The notes: a model not told the origin generated them from the letters alone. Numbered from the stretch's first letter, positions 16,454 to 26,840 are shown. The stretch is 54,114 bases of DNA from Hydrogenophilales bacterium 16-64-46 (GCA_002281775.1 NCGY01000013.1:1-54114), one strand, 5' to 3'. A program made the numbers and translations.

Positions 16454-17208
16454 CAGTAGAAACTCTGGGCGAGCGAGCCCAGCAGCAGGTTCCAGCCGTC
16501 GACCAGCACGAACAGGATGATCTTGAACGGCAACGCCACCAGCGCGGGCGACACCATCATCATGCCCATGGCCATCAATACGCTGGCGACGACCATGTCG
16601 ATGATGAGGAAGGGAATGAACACGGCAAAGCCGATCTGGAATGCGGTCTTGAGTTCGCTGGTGATGTAGGCCGGGATCAGTACGCGCAGCGGGATGTCGT
16701 CGGCAGTTTTGGGGGCGGGCGACTTCGACATGCGGACGAACAGTGCCAGGTCGGATTCGCGCGTCTGTTTCATCATGAAGGCACGCAGCGGCACGGCTGC
16801 CTTCTCCAGCGCTTCGCCCATCTGGATGCGGTTTTCCGACAGCGGCTGGTAGGCGTCGACGTAGATCTTGTCGAGCACCGGGCTCATCACGAACAGGGTG
16901 AGAAACAGCGACAGGCCGATCAGCACCTGGTTGGGCGGCGAGCCCTGCGTGCCGAGCGCCTGTCTCAATAATGAAAGCACGATGATGATGCGGGTGAAGC
17001 TCGTCATCATCAAAAGCGCCGCTGGCAGGAACGACAGCGAGGTCAGCAGCAGCAGGGTTTGCAGGCTGAGCGAGTAGGTTTGCCCGCCGCCGCCCGAAGG
17101 CGTGCTGGTGAAGGCGGGTAGGCCAGCGGCCTGCGCGAGGGCGAGCCCGGGGAGCGCAGCCAGCCCCAGCAGGGCGACGACGCGGAGGAAGGATTTAGCG
17201 TGTGCCAC
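16453..17208 (-). CDS. fliP: Flagellar biosynthesis protein FliP
   Basis: A 251-residue export-gate protein with an N-terminal signal peptide (about 1-25, typical of FliP) and four membrane segments. Conserved parts include [24 protein letters not shown] and [24 protein letters not shown]. The proposed start is GTG 17208, giving [16 protein letters not shown] and a 14-base overlap with fliO; the longer open frame upstream is a shadow of fliO. Confidence 0.93.
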   Translation of the reverse strand: MAHAKSFLRVVALLGLAALPGLALAQAAGLPAFTSTPSGGGGQTYSLSLQTLLLLTSLSFLPAALLMMTSFTRIIIVLSLLRQALGTQGSPPNQVLIGLSLFLTLFVMSPVLDKIYVDAYQPLSENRIQMGEALEKAAVPLRAFMMKQTRESDLALFVRMSKSPAPKTADDIPLRVLIPAYITSELKTAFQIGFAVFIPFLIIDMVVASVLMAMGMMMVSPALVALPFKIILFVLVDGWNLLLGSLAQSFY

Positions 17209-17608
17209 GGTTCTTGTCGAGGAGCGATTGCAGGCGGGCGGCGAAGGGCGGCAGCGGAACCGCAGGGCTGGCGGGCGCTTCGCCCTTGGGCAGGGTGGCG
17301 AGCGCATTGACATTACCGGGACCGACGCCGACCACCAGCCAGTTGTCGCCGATTTCCAGTACGACCACGCGTTCGCGGGTGCCGACCGAGGCGCTGCCGA
17401 CCACGTTGAGCAGCGCCGACGAACCGGTGCGGGCCACCCCCATGCGCTTGGCCATCCAGGCGGTGGCGGCGATGAGGCCGAGCACCGCGACGAGGCCGAC
17501 AAACACCTGGAGCAGGCTGCCGGCGGCGGAGGGGGCGGCGGCGGTGGCCTCTGCACCCTGCGCCAGCGCCGGCAGCAGCGTCAGCAGGGCGGTGGCAGAC
17601 CGCTTCAT
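17195..17608 (-). CDS. fliO: Flagellar biosynthesis protein FliO
   Basis: A 137-residue bitopic membrane protein: a signal-like N-terminus, one transmembrane helix at about 32-54 ([25 protein letters not shown]), and a small cytoplasmic domain with [23 protein letters not shown]. FliO assists FliP assembly. Its end overlaps fliP, and its start overlaps the fliN stop. Confidence 0.9.
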   Translation of the reverse strand: MKRSATALLTLLPALAQGAEATAAAPSAAGSLLQVFVGLVAVLGLIAATAWMAKRMGVARTGSSALLNVVGSASVGTRERVVVLEIGDNWLVVGVGPGNVNALATLPKGEAPASPAVPLPPFAARLQSLLDKNRGTR

Positions 17609-18009
17609 TTATTGAGTTTCCGGATGCGTTCGGCGGGGGTGATGATGTCAGTGAGGCGCACGCCGAATTTGTCGTTTACCACCACCACTTCGCCCTGGGC
17701 GATGAGTGTGCCGTTGACCAGCACGTCCATCGGCTCGCCGGCGAGACCGTCGAGCTCGACCACCGAGCCTTGCGCCAGCTGGAGCAGGTTCTTGATCGCG
17801 ATCTTGGTGCGCCCGAGTTCCACCGTGAGCAGCACGGGGATGTCGAGGATCATGTCGATGTCGCTGGCGAAACCGTTGCCAGCGGGCTTACCGGACAGAT
17901 CGGGAAACAGGTCGGCGGCGGGTTCGGCCGCGGGGGCGACGGTGGCCTGTTCGGCCATGGCGGCCGCCCAGTCGTCTTCGGCAATGGCCTGGGTGCTGTT
18001 GTCAGACAT
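17605..18009 (-). CDS. fliN: Flagellar motor switch protein FliN
   Basis: 134 residues. The N-terminal EDDWAAAMAEQ is the conserved segment that binds CheY-P, followed by an Ala/Pro-rich linker and the C-terminal SpoA domain (about 50-130: ILDIPVLLTVELGRTKIAIKNLL ... NDKFGVRLTDII). It forms the lower C-ring with FliM. It overlaps fliM by 8 bases. Confidence 0.95.
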   Translation of the reverse strand: MSDNSTQAIAEDDWAAAMAEQATVAPAAEPAADLFPDLSGKPAGNGFASDIDMILDIPVLLTVELGRTKIAIKNLLQLAQGSVVELDGLAGEPMDVLVNGTLIAQGEVVVVNDKFGVRLTDIITPAERIRKLNK

Positions 18010-19006
18010 GCTGTTCTCCTGTGGGAAGGTCGCTGGCCCCGGTGGCCAGCATGCGCTCGACGCGCAGGGTGTATTGCCCGTTGAACTTGCCGTAGGCGCA
18101 TTCCATCACCGGCACGCCGTCGACCTTGGCTTCGACCGTGGGCGGAATGTCCAGCGGAATCACGTCGCCGGCCTTGAGGTTGACGATATCGCGCAGGCTC
18201 ACCTTGGCCGTGCCCAGATCGGCCACGAGCTGAACTTCGGCAAGCTGCACCTGCTGGCGCATCAGGCGCAGCCAGCGTTTGTCGACTTCGAGGTTTTCCG
18301 CCTGGAGCGCGCTGGTGAGCTGGTCCTTGATCGGCTCGATCATCGAGTAGGGCAGGCAGAAGTGCATTTCGCCGCTGTTCTGACCAAGCTCGATCGAGAA
18401 GGTGATGTGCACCACCACTTCGTTGGGTGTGGCGATGTTGGCGAACTGCGTGTTCATCTCCGAACGCACGAATTCGAATTCCAGTGGATAGATCGGCTCC
18501 CACGACTTGGCGTAGGACTCGAAGACGATGGCGAGCATGCGCTGGATGATGCGGTGCTCGGTCTGGGTGAAGTCGCGTCCCTCGATGCGGGTATGGAAGC
18601 GCCCGTCACCGCCGAACAGGTTGTCCACCACCAGAAACACCAGGTCGGGGTTGAAGATCATCAGGCCAGTGCCGCGCAGGGGCTTGAACTGCACCAGGTT
18701 GAGGTTGGTGGGCACGACCAGGTTGCGGATGAATTCGCTGTATTTGGAGACACGCACCGGGCCGACCGAGATTTCCACATTGCGGCGCAGGAAGTTGTAG
18801 AGGCCGATGCGGATCAGGCGGGCGAAGCGCTCGTTGATGATTTCGAGCGTGGGCATGCGCCCGCGCACGATACGCTCCTGCGTCGCCAGGTTGTAGGGGC
18901 GAACCGCATGGGGATCGATGTCCTCGACCGGCGCCTCGTCGGCTTCGCCTGTCACACCCTTCAGGAGGGCGTCGACTTCTTCCTGCGAGAGAAATGCATC
19001 GGCCAT
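18002..19006 (-). CDS. fliM: Flagellar motor switch protein FliM
   Basis: 334 residues. The N-terminal FLSQEEVDALLKGV is the CheY-P docking peptide; the middle domain contains GTGLMIFNPDLVFLVVDNLFGGDGR; a C-terminal SpoA domain contains KVSLRDIVNLKAGDVIPLDIP. It links FliG to FliN in the switch complex. The start is 13 bp after the fliL stop. Confidence 0.96.
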   Translation of the reverse strand: MADAFLSQEEVDALLKGVTGEADEAPVEDIDPHAVRPYNLATQERIVRGRMPTLEIINERFARLIRIGLYNFLRRNVEISVGPVRVSKYSEFIRNLVVPTNLNLVQFKPLRGTGLMIFNPDLVFLVVDNLFGGDGRFHTRIEGRDFTQTEHRIIQRMLAIVFESYAKSWEPIYPLEFEFVRSEMNTQFANIATPNEVVVHITFSIELGQNSGEMHFCLPYSMIEPIKDQLTSALQAENLEVDKRWLRLMRQQVQLAEVQLVADLGTAKVSLRDIVNLKAGDVIPLDIPPTVEAKVDGVPVMECAYGKFNGQYTLRVERMLATGASDLPTGEQHV

Positions 19007-19019
19007 GGTGCAGCGTCCG

Positions 19020-19502
19020 TTACTGGATGACGAAGGAAGTGAACAGCACGTCGACGGCTTCCTGCGGCTTGCCCTTGGGCACCACCGGCTGGTTCACCGC
19101 CGCGAGGATGGCCTGGGTGAGCTTTTTCTTGTCGTCCTCGGTTTGCAGGGTGTCGGCGGTCTGGCTCGACAGCAGGGTGAGCAGGCGGCTGCGGATGCGC
19201 GGCATGTGCAGCTTCACCAGATCGACCTGCGCCTGGTCGTAGAACTGGAGCGTGATGTCGGTCTGGAGATACTGCTCGCCGCCCATGAGGTTGACGGTAA
19301 AGGTGTCCAGCGGCGTGAAGATCGGCGTCTTCGGCGGTTCTTCCTTGGTCTCGGCGTGCGCGTCAGCGCCGGGTTTCAGCATAAACCACGCGCCCGCGCC
19401 GCCGCCGGCCAGCACCACCACCAGGCCAATGATGATGAACAGCAGTTTCTTCGATTTCTTCGGTGCGGCTTCCGCAGGTGCAGCTTCGGCGGGCTTGGAC
19501 AT
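19020..19502 (-). CDS. fliL: Flagellar basal body-associated protein FliL
   Basis: 160 residues with an N-terminal cytoplasmic tail, one transmembrane helix (about 24-44, LLFIIIGLVVVLAGGGAGAW) and a periplasmic domain (TFTVNLMGGEQYLQTDITLQF). FliL supports stator function under load. A 239-bp repeat-bearing gap separates it from fliK upstream. Confidence 0.93.
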   Translation of the reverse strand: MSKPAEAAPAEAAPKKSKKLLFIIIGLVVVLAGGGAGAWFMLKPGADAHAETKEEPPKTPIFTPLDTFTVNLMGGEQYLQTDITLQFYDQAQVDLVKLHMPRIRSRLLTLLSSQTADTLQTEDDKKKLTQAILAAVNQPVVPKGKPQEAVDVLFTSFVIQ

Positions 19503-19620
19503 CGCTTCGGTTCCTTTGCGAACGTTCGGGTTGGCTTACAGACATTATTGCTATCGGCCATACCCGGCGATGCCTTGAAAAGAGGGGGAAAAGGGGGGGA
19601 TTTCCTTGGTTTGGCAAGCT

Positions 19621-19734
19621 AGGGGTCAGGAGTCAGGATTCAGGGGTCAGGGGGTGTTGTGCGACTGCGTCGCGTCCCATGAATTCATGAAAACGCGGCA
19701 AAGCCACACAGCCCCCTAATCCCTGACCCCTACC
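19621..19734. repeat. Palindromic intergenic repeat (ATGAATTCAT core), copy 1
   Basis: About 115 bp in the fliK-fliL gap. The outer ends are inverted (AGGGGTCAGG and CCTGACCCCT), with an inner imperfect stem around CCATGAATTCATG (core at 19679-19688). It is clearly related to the copy at 26847-26947 but has decayed arms. No gene is present. Confidence 0.7.
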
Positions 19735-19741
19735 CCTACCC

Positions 19742-20863
19742 TCAGGCGAAGGTATCGACCAGGCCGCGCCCCTTGCGCACAGGCAACGCGGCGAGGCTGA
19801 CGTCGGCCATGCCCTCCGTGCCGTTGTCGGCGAAGCCAGGGCTGTTGCGCGGGGTGTCGCGGGGCGAATTGTCCTGCTGGCGGGCGGTGTCGGCGCTGAC
19901 GTTGGCCTGGCCGAGCTGGATGCCGGCGTCCTGCATCATCTCGCGCAGGCGGGGCAGGGCGGCTTCGAGCGCCTGCCGCACTTCGGGCTGGGCGGCGAAG
20001 AAATGCGCGCTGGCCTGTTCGTTGGAGACGTTCAGCACCACCTGCAGCGGGCCGAGGTCGGGCGGGTTGAGGGTGAGGGTGGCGGACTGCTGGCTACCGG
20101 CGGCCATCCAGACGATTTTTTCACCCAAAGCCTGATTCCATGCGGCTGAGCCGAGCTGGGGACTCAGGCGGTCGCTGGCCTGCAGGGGCGTGGCGGCGGT
20201 GCTGGCGGCCTGGGTGGTCTGCAGCTGGCTGGCCTGGGCTTGGCTGGCCTGGACCTGGCTCAGTGCAGTCATGAAATCGGACTGGCGTTCGGTGCCGCGC
20301 GCGCTGTCGGTCCGTGCGGCGAGGGCGTCGGCAGCGATATGACGGGCGAGGCCTTCGCCTGCTAAATCGCTGGCCTGGGCGAGGGCATCGGTACGGCCGT
20401 TACGGGCATCGGACCAGGCGGCGCGGGCGGCGCTACGGCCGGGGGAATCGGCGCTGATGGCCGGACTGTCGCCCGCTTTGCCGTCTGCGGGGGCCAGGCG
20501 GCTGGCTATCGGCTTTTGCAGCTCCGGGTTGAGCGCCAAGGCGAGCAGGGTGTCGGCGGCCGGGGTGGCGGTGGCCGCTGCCGGCTCGGTGGGCTCGGCG
20601 GGTGGGTTGGCGAGCCACTCGGCGGTTGGACGCGCTGCCGCTGGCGAGCCAGGCGTGGGCTCGGTCTCGGAAGTCGGCTGGGAATCTGTAGCCGGATCGG
20701 TCTCGTTGCTGGAGGCTTCCGTGGACCGACCGCGCTGCTGCGCGATCTCGCCCGACAGGACCTGGTTGAAGGGCACGTCGGGCGCAGCGCTGTCGGACGC
20801 CGACGGCGCTGCCGTTGCGGGCAGCGGGCTGGCGGACTGAACGGGGGGCAGGGAAGCGGTCAT
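19742..20863 (-). CDS. fliK: Flagellar hook-length control protein FliK
   Basis: 373 residues. The long N-terminal part is low-complexity and rich in Ala, Pro, Thr and Gln, as in FliK molecular rulers. The C-terminal Flg_hook domain (about 255-345) contains LTLNPPDLGPLQVVLNV and ALPRLREMMQDAGIQLGQANVS. FliK measures the hook and triggers the FlhB export switch. It follows fliJ by 24 bp. Confidence 0.9.
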   Translation of the reverse strand: MTASLPPVQSASPLPATAAPSASDSAAPDVPFNQVLSGEIAQQRGRSTEASSNETDPATDSQPTSETEPTPGSPAAARPTAEWLANPPAEPTEPAAATATPAADTLLALALNPELQKPIASRLAPADGKAGDSPAISADSPGRSAARAAWSDARNGRTDALAQASDLAGEGLARHIAADALAARTDSARGTERQSDFMTALSQVQASQAQASQLQTTQAASTAATPLQASDRLSPQLGSAAWNQALGEKIVWMAAGSQQSATLTLNPPDLGPLQVVLNVSNEQASAHFFAAQPEVRQALEAALPRLREMMQDAGIQLGQANVSADTARQQDNSPRDTPRNSPGFADNGTEGMADVSLAALPVRKGRGLVDTFA

Positions 20864-20887
20864 GGCAGTCTCGGTCGGCGTGATGGT

Positions 20888-21337
20888 TCAGGGGGTGGGG
20901 AGTTTGGGCTGGGTGGCGCGCGCGGCGAACTCGTCGTTGGCCTTCTGGTCACGCCGGTTTTCGCGCTGCAATACCTGCAGGGCGGCACGTTCGCCGAGTG
21001 TGCTGTAGGTGAGTTTCTTCTGTTCGCAGGCCATCCAGACGGAGCGGGCCTGGTCGGCGCGGCGGCCGAGGTCGTCGACCACCTGGCGCTGGCCGGCGAT
21101 GGCTTGGTCGAGCTTGCCCATGAAGACCTGGAAATTGTTGAATTGCGCCGCACCGATGCCGTTGGCCATGTCGGACTGACAACGCAGCGCGTAGTCGTCG
21201 CGGTACTGCACCAGGAGGGCGAGTTTCTGCGTGGCTTCTTCGCGCATGCGTACGCAGGCACCGAGTTTTTTCGCGGCCTCGTCGGCGTCACGCGTGGCGA
21301 GTTCGACGAGGGTGGCAAGGGCGGAGAGGCTGGCCAT
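20888..21337 (-). CDS. fliJ: Flagellar export protein FliJ
   Basis: A 149-residue largely helical, charged protein that forms the export ATPase stalk with FliI. The start ATG 21337 (MASLSALATLVELATRD) gives the family length; an upstream extension of 27 codons is unlikely. A 197-bp gap to fliI holds no gene that I can see. Confidence 0.88.
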   Translation of the reverse strand: MASLSALATLVELATRDADEAAKKLGACVRMREEATQKLALLVQYRDDYALRCQSDMANGIGAAQFNNFQVFMGKLDQAIAGQRQVVDDLGRRADQARSVWMACEQKKLTYSTLGERAALQVLQRENRRDQKANDEFAARATQPKLPTP

Positions 21338-21534
21338 GGTCTGGGTCTCAGTTGAACCTAGAAACCGTAGTTGGACACGCCTGATGGTGCGTTGGATCGG
21401 GTGTCTGCCGCGAAGCAACGACGCTGCGGGCCGGGGCCCGCAAGGAGGCGCGACAAAAGCAGGCGCACGAGCCGGCGTGCCAGCGGGCGGGTAGCGGTCT
21501 CACCCAACGGATGAGTGTATCGAAGGCAGAAAAG

Positions 21535-23019
21535 TCAGCGTTCATGCGGTTTTCCCAAAGGTGAGAAGCGGTCAACTGCGGTTTCTAGGTTAAACAGCGT
21601 TTCGAGCTGGGCGAGGCTGTCGTTGACACCCGCGCGTTCGTGGATGGCCTGCTGCAGGAAGCCGTCCATGCCGGTGCGCAGGCGGATGGCTTCGTCGAGC
21701 ACGGGGTCGGTACCGGGGGCGTAGGCCCCGACGCTGATGAGGTCGCGGCTGCGCTCGTAGCGCGAATAGAGTTTTTTGAGCCGGCGTGCGAGATGTTGCT
21801 GCTCGGGTGGTGTGATGGTGTGCATGGCGCGGCTGATCGACTGTTCGATGTCGATCGCGGGGTAGTGGCCCGATTCGGCCAGCGTGCGCGAGAGCACGAT
21901 GTGGCCGTCGAGAATCGCGCGCGCAGCGTCGGCGATGGGGTCCTGCTGGTCGTCGCCTTCGGTGAGCACGGTGTAGAAGGCGGTGATCGAGCCGCCGCCG
22001 GGCTTGCCGTTGCCGGCGCGTTCGACCAGCGCCGGCAGCTTGGCGAACACCGACGGCGGATAGCCCTTGGTCGCGGGCGGCTCGCCGATGGCGAGCGCGA
22101 TCTCGCGCTGCGCCATGGCGTAGCGGGTGAGCGAATCCATGATCAGCAGCACGTTCTTGCCCTGGTCGCGGAAGTGTTCGGCGATGGCGGTGGCGTAGGC
22201 CGCGCCCTGCATCCGCATCAGCGGCGGCGTGTCGGCCGGCGCGGCGACGACGACGGCACGCGCCAGCCCTTCCCCGCCGAGGATCTGTTCGATGAATTCC
22301 TTGACCTCGCGGCCGCGTTCGCCGATCAGGCCAACGACGATCACGTCGGCCAAGGTGTAGCGCGCCATCATGCCGAGCAGCACGCTCTTGCCCACGCCGG
22401 AACCGGCGAACAGGCCCATGCGCTGGCCGCGTCCCACGGTGAGCAGGGTGTTGATCGCGCGCACGCCGACGTCGAGGATTTCGTTGATCGGCGCGCGCGA
22501 CAGCGGGTTGGCCACGCGGCGCGAGAGCGGGGCGCTCGCTTCGGCCTGGACCGGCCCGAGGCTGTCGAGTGCGCGGCCGTTGCTGTCGAGCACGCGGCCG
22601 AGCAGGCCGTCGCCGACCGGCAGGTGGCGGGTGCGGTCGCTGGGGCGGCGGCGCGGGTGGTTGACCTGGCCCACGCCCGGCAGGGTGGGAATGACTTCGG
22701 CGGGGAACACCTGCGCGCCCGGCACCAGGCCTTCGATGTCGCTTTGCGGCATGAGGTAGAGGCGGTCGCCGGCAAAGCCGACGACTTCGGCTTCGAGCAC
22801 CGAGCCATTTGGCAGGGGCACGGTGCAGGCGCTGCCCACCGCGAGTTTCAGCCCCACCGCTTCCATCACCAGGCCGGCCACGCGGGTGACGCGGCCGGAC
22901 ATGCGCATGGGTTCGGCGATGGCGATGAGCTCGCGGCAGTCCGAGAGATAGGCCTGCCAGCGTCCGGCGTGGCGGAGATCAGTTTGGTGGAGATCGGCCG
23001 CAGGGGCAGGCGCGTTCAT
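21535..23019 (-). CDS. fliI: Flagellum-specific ATPase FliI
   Basis: A 494-residue rotary-type ATPase of the flagellar export apparatus, related to F1 beta. The Walker A motif is [15 protein letters not shown], the Walker B region [21 protein letters not shown], and [18 protein letters not shown] is the family hallmark. It overlaps the fliH stop by 4 bases. Confidence 0.96.
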   Translation of the reverse strand: MNAPAPAADLHQTDLRHAGRWQAYLSDCRELIAIAEPMRMSGRVTRVAGLVMEAVGLKLAVGSACTVPLPNGSVLEAEVVGFAGDRLYLMPQSDIEGLVPGAQVFPAEVIPTLPGVGQVNHPRRRPSDRTRHLPVGDGLLGRVLDSNGRALDSLGPVQAEASAPLSRRVANPLSRAPINEILDVGVRAINTLLTVGRGQRMGLFAGSGVGKSVLLGMMARYTLADVIVVGLIGERGREVKEFIEQILGGEGLARAVVVAAPADTPPLMRMQGAAYATAIAEHFRDQGKNVLLIMDSLTRYAMAQREIALAIGEPPATKGYPPSVFAKLPALVERAGNGKPGGGSITAFYTVLTEGDDQQDPIADAARAILDGHIVLSRTLAESGHYPAIDIEQSISRAMHTITPPEQQHLARRLKKLYSRYERSRDLISVGAYAPGTDPVLDEAIRLRTGMDGFLQQAIHERAGVNDSLAQLETLFNLETAVDRFSPLGKPHER

Positions 23020-23672
23020 GCGAGCCAGTCCGTCTGCTGGCCCAGCGCGGCGACCAGGCGCTGCCAGCGCGTGCCGAGCGTCGCGTCGATCTGGTTGCTG
23101 GGGGTTTCAACACGGCAGCCGCCGGCTTCGAGGCTGTCGTCTTCGGCCAGCTGCCAGCCGGTCTTGTCGAGCTCGCCGCCGATGCGTTCGCGCACCAGCA
23201 CCACGTCGGCCGGGTTGAGATACAGCAGCGCGGGCTGCTGCACCGCCGGCAGCGTGCGCACGGCTTCGCGCACCAGCGGAATCACCAGTTCGGGTTTCAC
23301 CGCCAGGGCGGATTTGAGCAGGGCGCGGGCGAGGTCCAGCGCCAGATCGAGTACCTGCTGCGAAATGAGCTCGTCGGCCTGGCGCGTCTGCGCGTCGAAG
23401 CCAGTGGCGAGAGCCGCCAGTCGCGCCGCTTCCTCGGCGGCCAGCTGGCGGCCTTCGGCCAGTCCCGCCGCCCGCCCTTCGCCATGGCCCGCAGCGTAAC
23501 CTTCCTGTTCCGCCTGAGCCTCGATGGCGGCGATCTGTTCCAGCGTGGGCAACGCCACCTCGCTGCGCTTCATCTTCACGTCGCGTGGCGTAGTGTCGAA
23601 GCTCGCAGGCTCCCAGGCCGGGTAGTCGGCCGGGTCTTCGCTGCGGATGACCGTGCTGGCGGCGTTAGACAT
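23016..23672 (-). CDS. fliH: Flagellar assembly protein FliH
   Basis: 218 residues. FliH regulates FliI and links it to the C-ring. The Ala/Glu/Gly-rich helix ([21 protein letters not shown]) with GxxxG-type repeats is typical, and the C-terminal half matches the V-type ATPase E-like domain. It overlaps fliG by 8 bases and fliI by 4. Confidence 0.92.
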   Translation of the reverse strand: MSNAASTVIRSEDPADYPAWEPASFDTTPRDVKMKRSEVALPTLEQIAAIEAQAEQEGYAAGHGEGRAAGLAEGRQLAAEEAARLAALATGFDAQTRQADELISQQVLDLALDLARALLKSALAVKPELVIPLVREAVRTLPAVQQPALLYLNPADVVLVRERIGGELDKTGWQLAEDDSLEAGGCRVETPSNQIDATLGTRWQRLVAALGQQTDWLA

Positions 23673-24666
23673 AGGCTTCCTCGCCCTTCGCGCCGAGCGT
23701 CAGCTGGCCTTCGTCGGCGAGCCGGCGGATCACGGTGAGAATCTCGCGCTGTTGCGCTTCCACTTCAGAGAGCTTGACCGGGCCCTTGGATTCGAGGTCT
23801 TCGCGCATCATTTCGGCCGCGCGCTGCGACATGTTCTTGAAGATCTTCTCGCGCAGTTCCTCGTTCGCGCCCTTCAGCGCGACGATCAGAGAATCGGACT
23901 GCACTTCGCGCAGGATGAGCTGGATGCCCCGGTCGTCGATCTCCAGAATGTTCTCGAACACGAACATCTCGTCCATGATCTTCTGCGCCATGTCCGGGTC
24001 GTAGCTCTTCAGGTACTCCATGGCCGAGGCCTCGTTGTTGCCGCTCATGTAGTTGAGGATGTCGGCCGCAACGCGGGTGCCGCCCATGCTCTGCTTCTTG
24101 GCCGCACCGCCGCCCGAGAGCAGCTTGGCGAGCACGTCGTTGAGCTCGCGCAGTGCAGTCGGCTGCACGCCGTTGAGCGTGGCGATGCGCAGCAGGACGT
24201 CGTTGCGCAGACGCTCGGTGAAGCAGCCCATGATTTCGCAGGCGTGGTCGCTGTCCAGATGCACCAGGATGGTGGCGATGGTCTGCGGATGTTCGTTGTG
24301 GATGAGGTCGGCGACCGATTCGCCGTCCATCCACTTCAGGCTTTCGATGCCGCTGGCGTCGCCGGTGCCGCCGAGGATGCGGTTCAGCAGCGACGAAGCC
24401 TTGTCGTCACCCAGCGCCTTGGTCAGCACGCTGCGGATGTATTCGTCGGAATCGAGCCCCAGGGTGGAATTGCTGGCAGCCACCTCGCTGAAATCGTTCA
24501 GCACCTGTTCCACCCGCTCCTGCGGGATGGACTTCATGCTGGTCATCGCTTCGCCGAGCTTCTGCACCTCGCGCGGGCCGAGATACTTCATCACTTCGGC
24601 TGCGCCTTCCTCGCCCAGGGCGAGCATCAGCACGGCTGCGTTCTGGATGCCTTGGTTGTCACTCAT
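23665..24666 (-). CDS. fliG: Flagellar motor switch protein FliG
   Basis: 333 residues, the standard length. The N-terminal domain binds FliF; the middle EHPQTIATILVHLDSDHACEIM contains the EHPQ motif; the C-terminal torque domain has the charged helix REDLESKGPVKLSEVEAQQREIL. It overlaps fliF by 8 bases. Confidence 0.97.
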   Translation of the reverse strand: MSDNQGIQNAAVLMLALGEEGAAEVMKYLGPREVQKLGEAMTSMKSIPQERVEQVLNDFSEVAASNSTLGLDSDEYIRSVLTKALGDDKASSLLNRILGGTGDASGIESLKWMDGESVADLIHNEHPQTIATILVHLDSDHACEIMGCFTERLRNDVLLRIATLNGVQPTALRELNDVLAKLLSGGGAAKKQSMGGTRVAADILNYMSGNNEASAMEYLKSYDPDMAQKIMDEMFVFENILEIDDRGIQLILREVQSDSLIVALKGANEELREKIFKNMSQRAAEMMREDLESKGPVKLSEVEAQQREILTVIRRLADEGQLTLGAKGEEAYV

Positions 24667-26305
24667 TGCTGCCTACCCAGGTTTTGACGATATTGGCGAC
24701 CACGCGCGGATCGTCCTTGGCGAGTTGCTGTGCGCGGGTCAGGTTGTCCTGATAGTTGCGGGCACCGGGCGGCAGGGCGACCATGCCCTCCGCGCCGGCG
24801 CCTGCCAGCTGCGGCTGGCCGGCCATGCCGGGCGCAGCGGGGCCCGGTAGCGCCAGCGGCTCGGACAGCTTTTTCAATAGCGGCTTCAGCACGCGCAAAT
24901 ACAGCAGCAGCAGCGCAATGCCCATCAGCAGGTACTTGCCCGTGGTCTTGGCGGTGTCGATCATGGCCGGCTGCTTCCAGATCGGGGTTTCCGGAATGGC
25001 TTCGACCTCGGGCTGGGCGAAGGGGCTGTTGACCACGTTGAGGGTGTCGCCGCGTGCCTGGTTGTAGCCCATGGCCTCCTTGACCAGATTGTTGATCTGG
25101 GTCATTTCCGCCGCCGAAAGCGGCTTGTAGCTGACCTTGCCGTCCTTGGCCACGCTCTTGCGGTGGTTGACGACGACCGCGACCGACAGGCGCTTGAGCC
25201 CGCCACCGTTTTGCTGCACGTACTGGATGGTCTTGTCGACTTCGTAGTTGACCGTCGAATCCTTGCGGGTGGCGACTGGCGCTGCGCCTGCGGGGGTGGC
25301 GGCGGCAGCCTGGGCGGGCGCGTTGACCGGCGCAGTGGCGGGGGCGGGCGGCTGGTTGGAAAGCGCACCCGGTACGCCGCCCGCTGCGCCGCCGCCGTTG
25401 GCCGATTCGCTCAACTGCTGGCTACGGATCGCCATGGCGTCCGGCGTCTGGTTGGGCTTGTAGGATTCGACCGCCTGTTCGCTGCGCGAGAAATCGACGT
25501 CGGCGGTGGCCTCGGCGCGCACGTTCCCGGCCCCGACGATGGGGCTGATGATCGATTCGATGCGGCGGGCCACGCTTTGCTGGAGATCCTGCACGTATTT
25601 CATCTTGGTGGGATCGAGGCCGCTGGCCAGTGGCTTGCCGGCGTCAGACAGCAGGTTGCCGTTCTGGTCGACCAGGGTGACGTTCTTGGGCGAGAGTTCG
25701 GGCACGCTGCTGGCGACCAGATGCACGATGGCGCTCACCTGCTGCGGGTCGAGCGTGCGGCCGGGGTGCAGGTTCAGCAGCACTGAGGCGGTCGGCATTT
25801 TCTGTTCGGTGACGAAGACCGAATCCTTGGGCATGGCCAGGTGCACGCGTGCCGCCTGCACCGCCGAAACCGACTCGATGGAACGCGCCAGTTCGCCTTC
25901 CATGGCGCGCTGGAAATTGATCTGTTCGAGGAACTGCGACGAACCCATGCGCTGGTTTTCCATCAGCTCGAAGCCGACGTTGCCGCCCTTGGGCAGGCCC
26001 TGCGAAGCGAGCTTCAGGCGCGCGTCGTGAACGTTTTCCGCCGGCACCATCACCGCGCCGCCGCCCTCCGCGTATTTGTAGGGTATGCCCATCTTTTCCA
26101 GCTCGGCGACGATGGCACCGCCGTCACGGTCGCTGAAATTGGAGAACAGCACCCGGTAATCAGGCTGCTGGCCCCACATCCACACACCGGCCATCGCCGC
26201 GACGACGGCCGCCGCGCCGATGGCGAGCAGAATCTTGCGTCCGCCCGGGGTCCGGGTGAAGTCCATCATCCCGCCGGGTACCACGATTTCGCCTGTCGCT
26301 GCCAT
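24659..26305 (-). CDS. fliF: Flagellar MS-ring protein FliF
   Basis: 548 residues with an N-terminal transmembrane helix (about 26-44), the YscJ-like ring-building motifs (VLFSNFSDRDGGAIVAELEKMGIPY), a low-complexity Ala/Pro insert around 300-345, a second transmembrane helix at about 452-472 (LLMGIALLLLYLRV) and a C-terminal FliG-binding tail. It is the first gene of the minus-strand operon and diverges from fliE. Confidence 0.96.
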   Translation of the reverse strand: MAATGEIVVPGGMMDFTRTPGGRKILLAIGAAAVVAAMAGVWMWGQQPDYRVLFSNFSDRDGGAIVAELEKMGIPYKYAEGGGAVMVPAENVHDARLKLASQGLPKGGNVGFELMENQRMGSSQFLEQINFQRAMEGELARSIESVSAVQAARVHLAMPKDSVFVTEQKMPTASVLLNLHPGRTLDPQQVSAIVHLVASSVPELSPKNVTLVDQNGNLLSDAGKPLASGLDPTKMKYVQDLQQSVARRIESIISPIVGAGNVRAEATADVDFSRSEQAVESYKPNQTPDAMAIRSQQLSESANGGGAAGGVPGALSNQPPAPATAPVNAPAQAAAATPAGAAPVATRKDSTVNYEVDKTIQYVQQNGGGLKRLSVAVVVNHRKSVAKDGKVSYKPLSAAEMTQINNLVKEAMGYNQARGDTLNVVNSPFAQPEVEAIPETPIWKQPAMIDTAKTTGKYLLMGIALLLLYLRVLKPLLKKLSEPLALPGPAAPGMAGQPQLAGAGAEGMVALPPGARNYQDNLTRAQQLAKDDPRVVANIVKTWVGSNE

Positions 26306-26359
26306 TGCTTCTTTTCCTTGCCGGTTGCTGTCGCGCTTGTGCGCGGACTCGTGAGGGAA

Positions 26360-26367
26360 TTATCGGC
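26360..26367 (-). promoter_or_regulatory. Possible sigma-28 -10 element before fliF
   Basis: On the minus strand the octamer GCCGATAA matches the FliA -10 consensus exactly, 55 bp before the fliF start. The expected TAAA is absent at 15 bases upstream (GATT there). fliF is usually an early or middle gene, so this may be chance. Confidence 0.25.
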
Positions 26368-26486
26368 AGCGGCAGGATTTTCAATCGCGGGAAAAGAAGC
26401 CGGTTTTCCGCCTTGTTCCTGCCTTTGGCTTGCCCGGCAGCGGGCTAAAGTGTGAGCGTGGAAAACCGCCCGGAAGGGGACGCCAG

Positions 26487-26840
26487 ATGAGTATTGGAGC
26501 CATCGACACCAGCCGTATCGAAGCCATGGTCGCGCAGCTGCGCGCCGCCAGCGCCCAGGCCGCGCCGCCCGGTGCCGCCGTCGGCAAACTCGCTGATGCC
26601 GCACCGGCGGCCGGCAAGGCCGATTTTTCGACCGCGCTGAAGTCCTCGCTCGACCAGGTCAACCGGATGCAGCAGGATTCCCAGCAGCTCGCGCAGCGAT
26701 TTGCCCTGGGCGACAATTCGGTGAGCTTGTCCGACGCCATGATCTCCCTGCAGAAATCCGGCATCGCCCTGCAGCAGACCATCCAGGTCCGCAACAAGCT
26801 GGTCGAGGCGTATCAGACGATCATGAATATGGGGATGTGA
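26487..26840 (+). CDS. fliE: Flagellar hook-basal body protein FliE
   Basis: 117 residues. FliE joins the MS ring to the rod. The C-terminal part (FALGDNSVSLSDAMISLQKSGIALQQTIQVRNKLVEAYQTIMNM) is the conserved family core. ATG 26487 is preferred over 26430 because it gives MSIGAIDTSRIEAM and the normal length, with a GGAAGGGGA ribosome-binding site. It is the only plus-strand fli gene here, divergent from fliF. Confidence 0.95.
   Translation: MSIGAIDTSRIEAMVAQLRAASAQAAPPGAAVGKLADAAPAAGKADFSTALKSSLDQVNRMQQDSQQLAQRFALGDNSVSLSDAMISLQKSGIALQQTIQVRNKLVEAYQTIMNMGM

Noticed and set aside
17102..19030. Long plus-strand open frame opposite fliP-fliM
   Set aside because: Low-complexity Gly/Arg/His-rich translation antisense to well recognised fli genes; a GC-rich shadow.
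21640..23499. 619-codon plus-strand open frame opposite fliI-fliH
   Set aside because: Mirror frame of the fliI ATPase; no domain visible.
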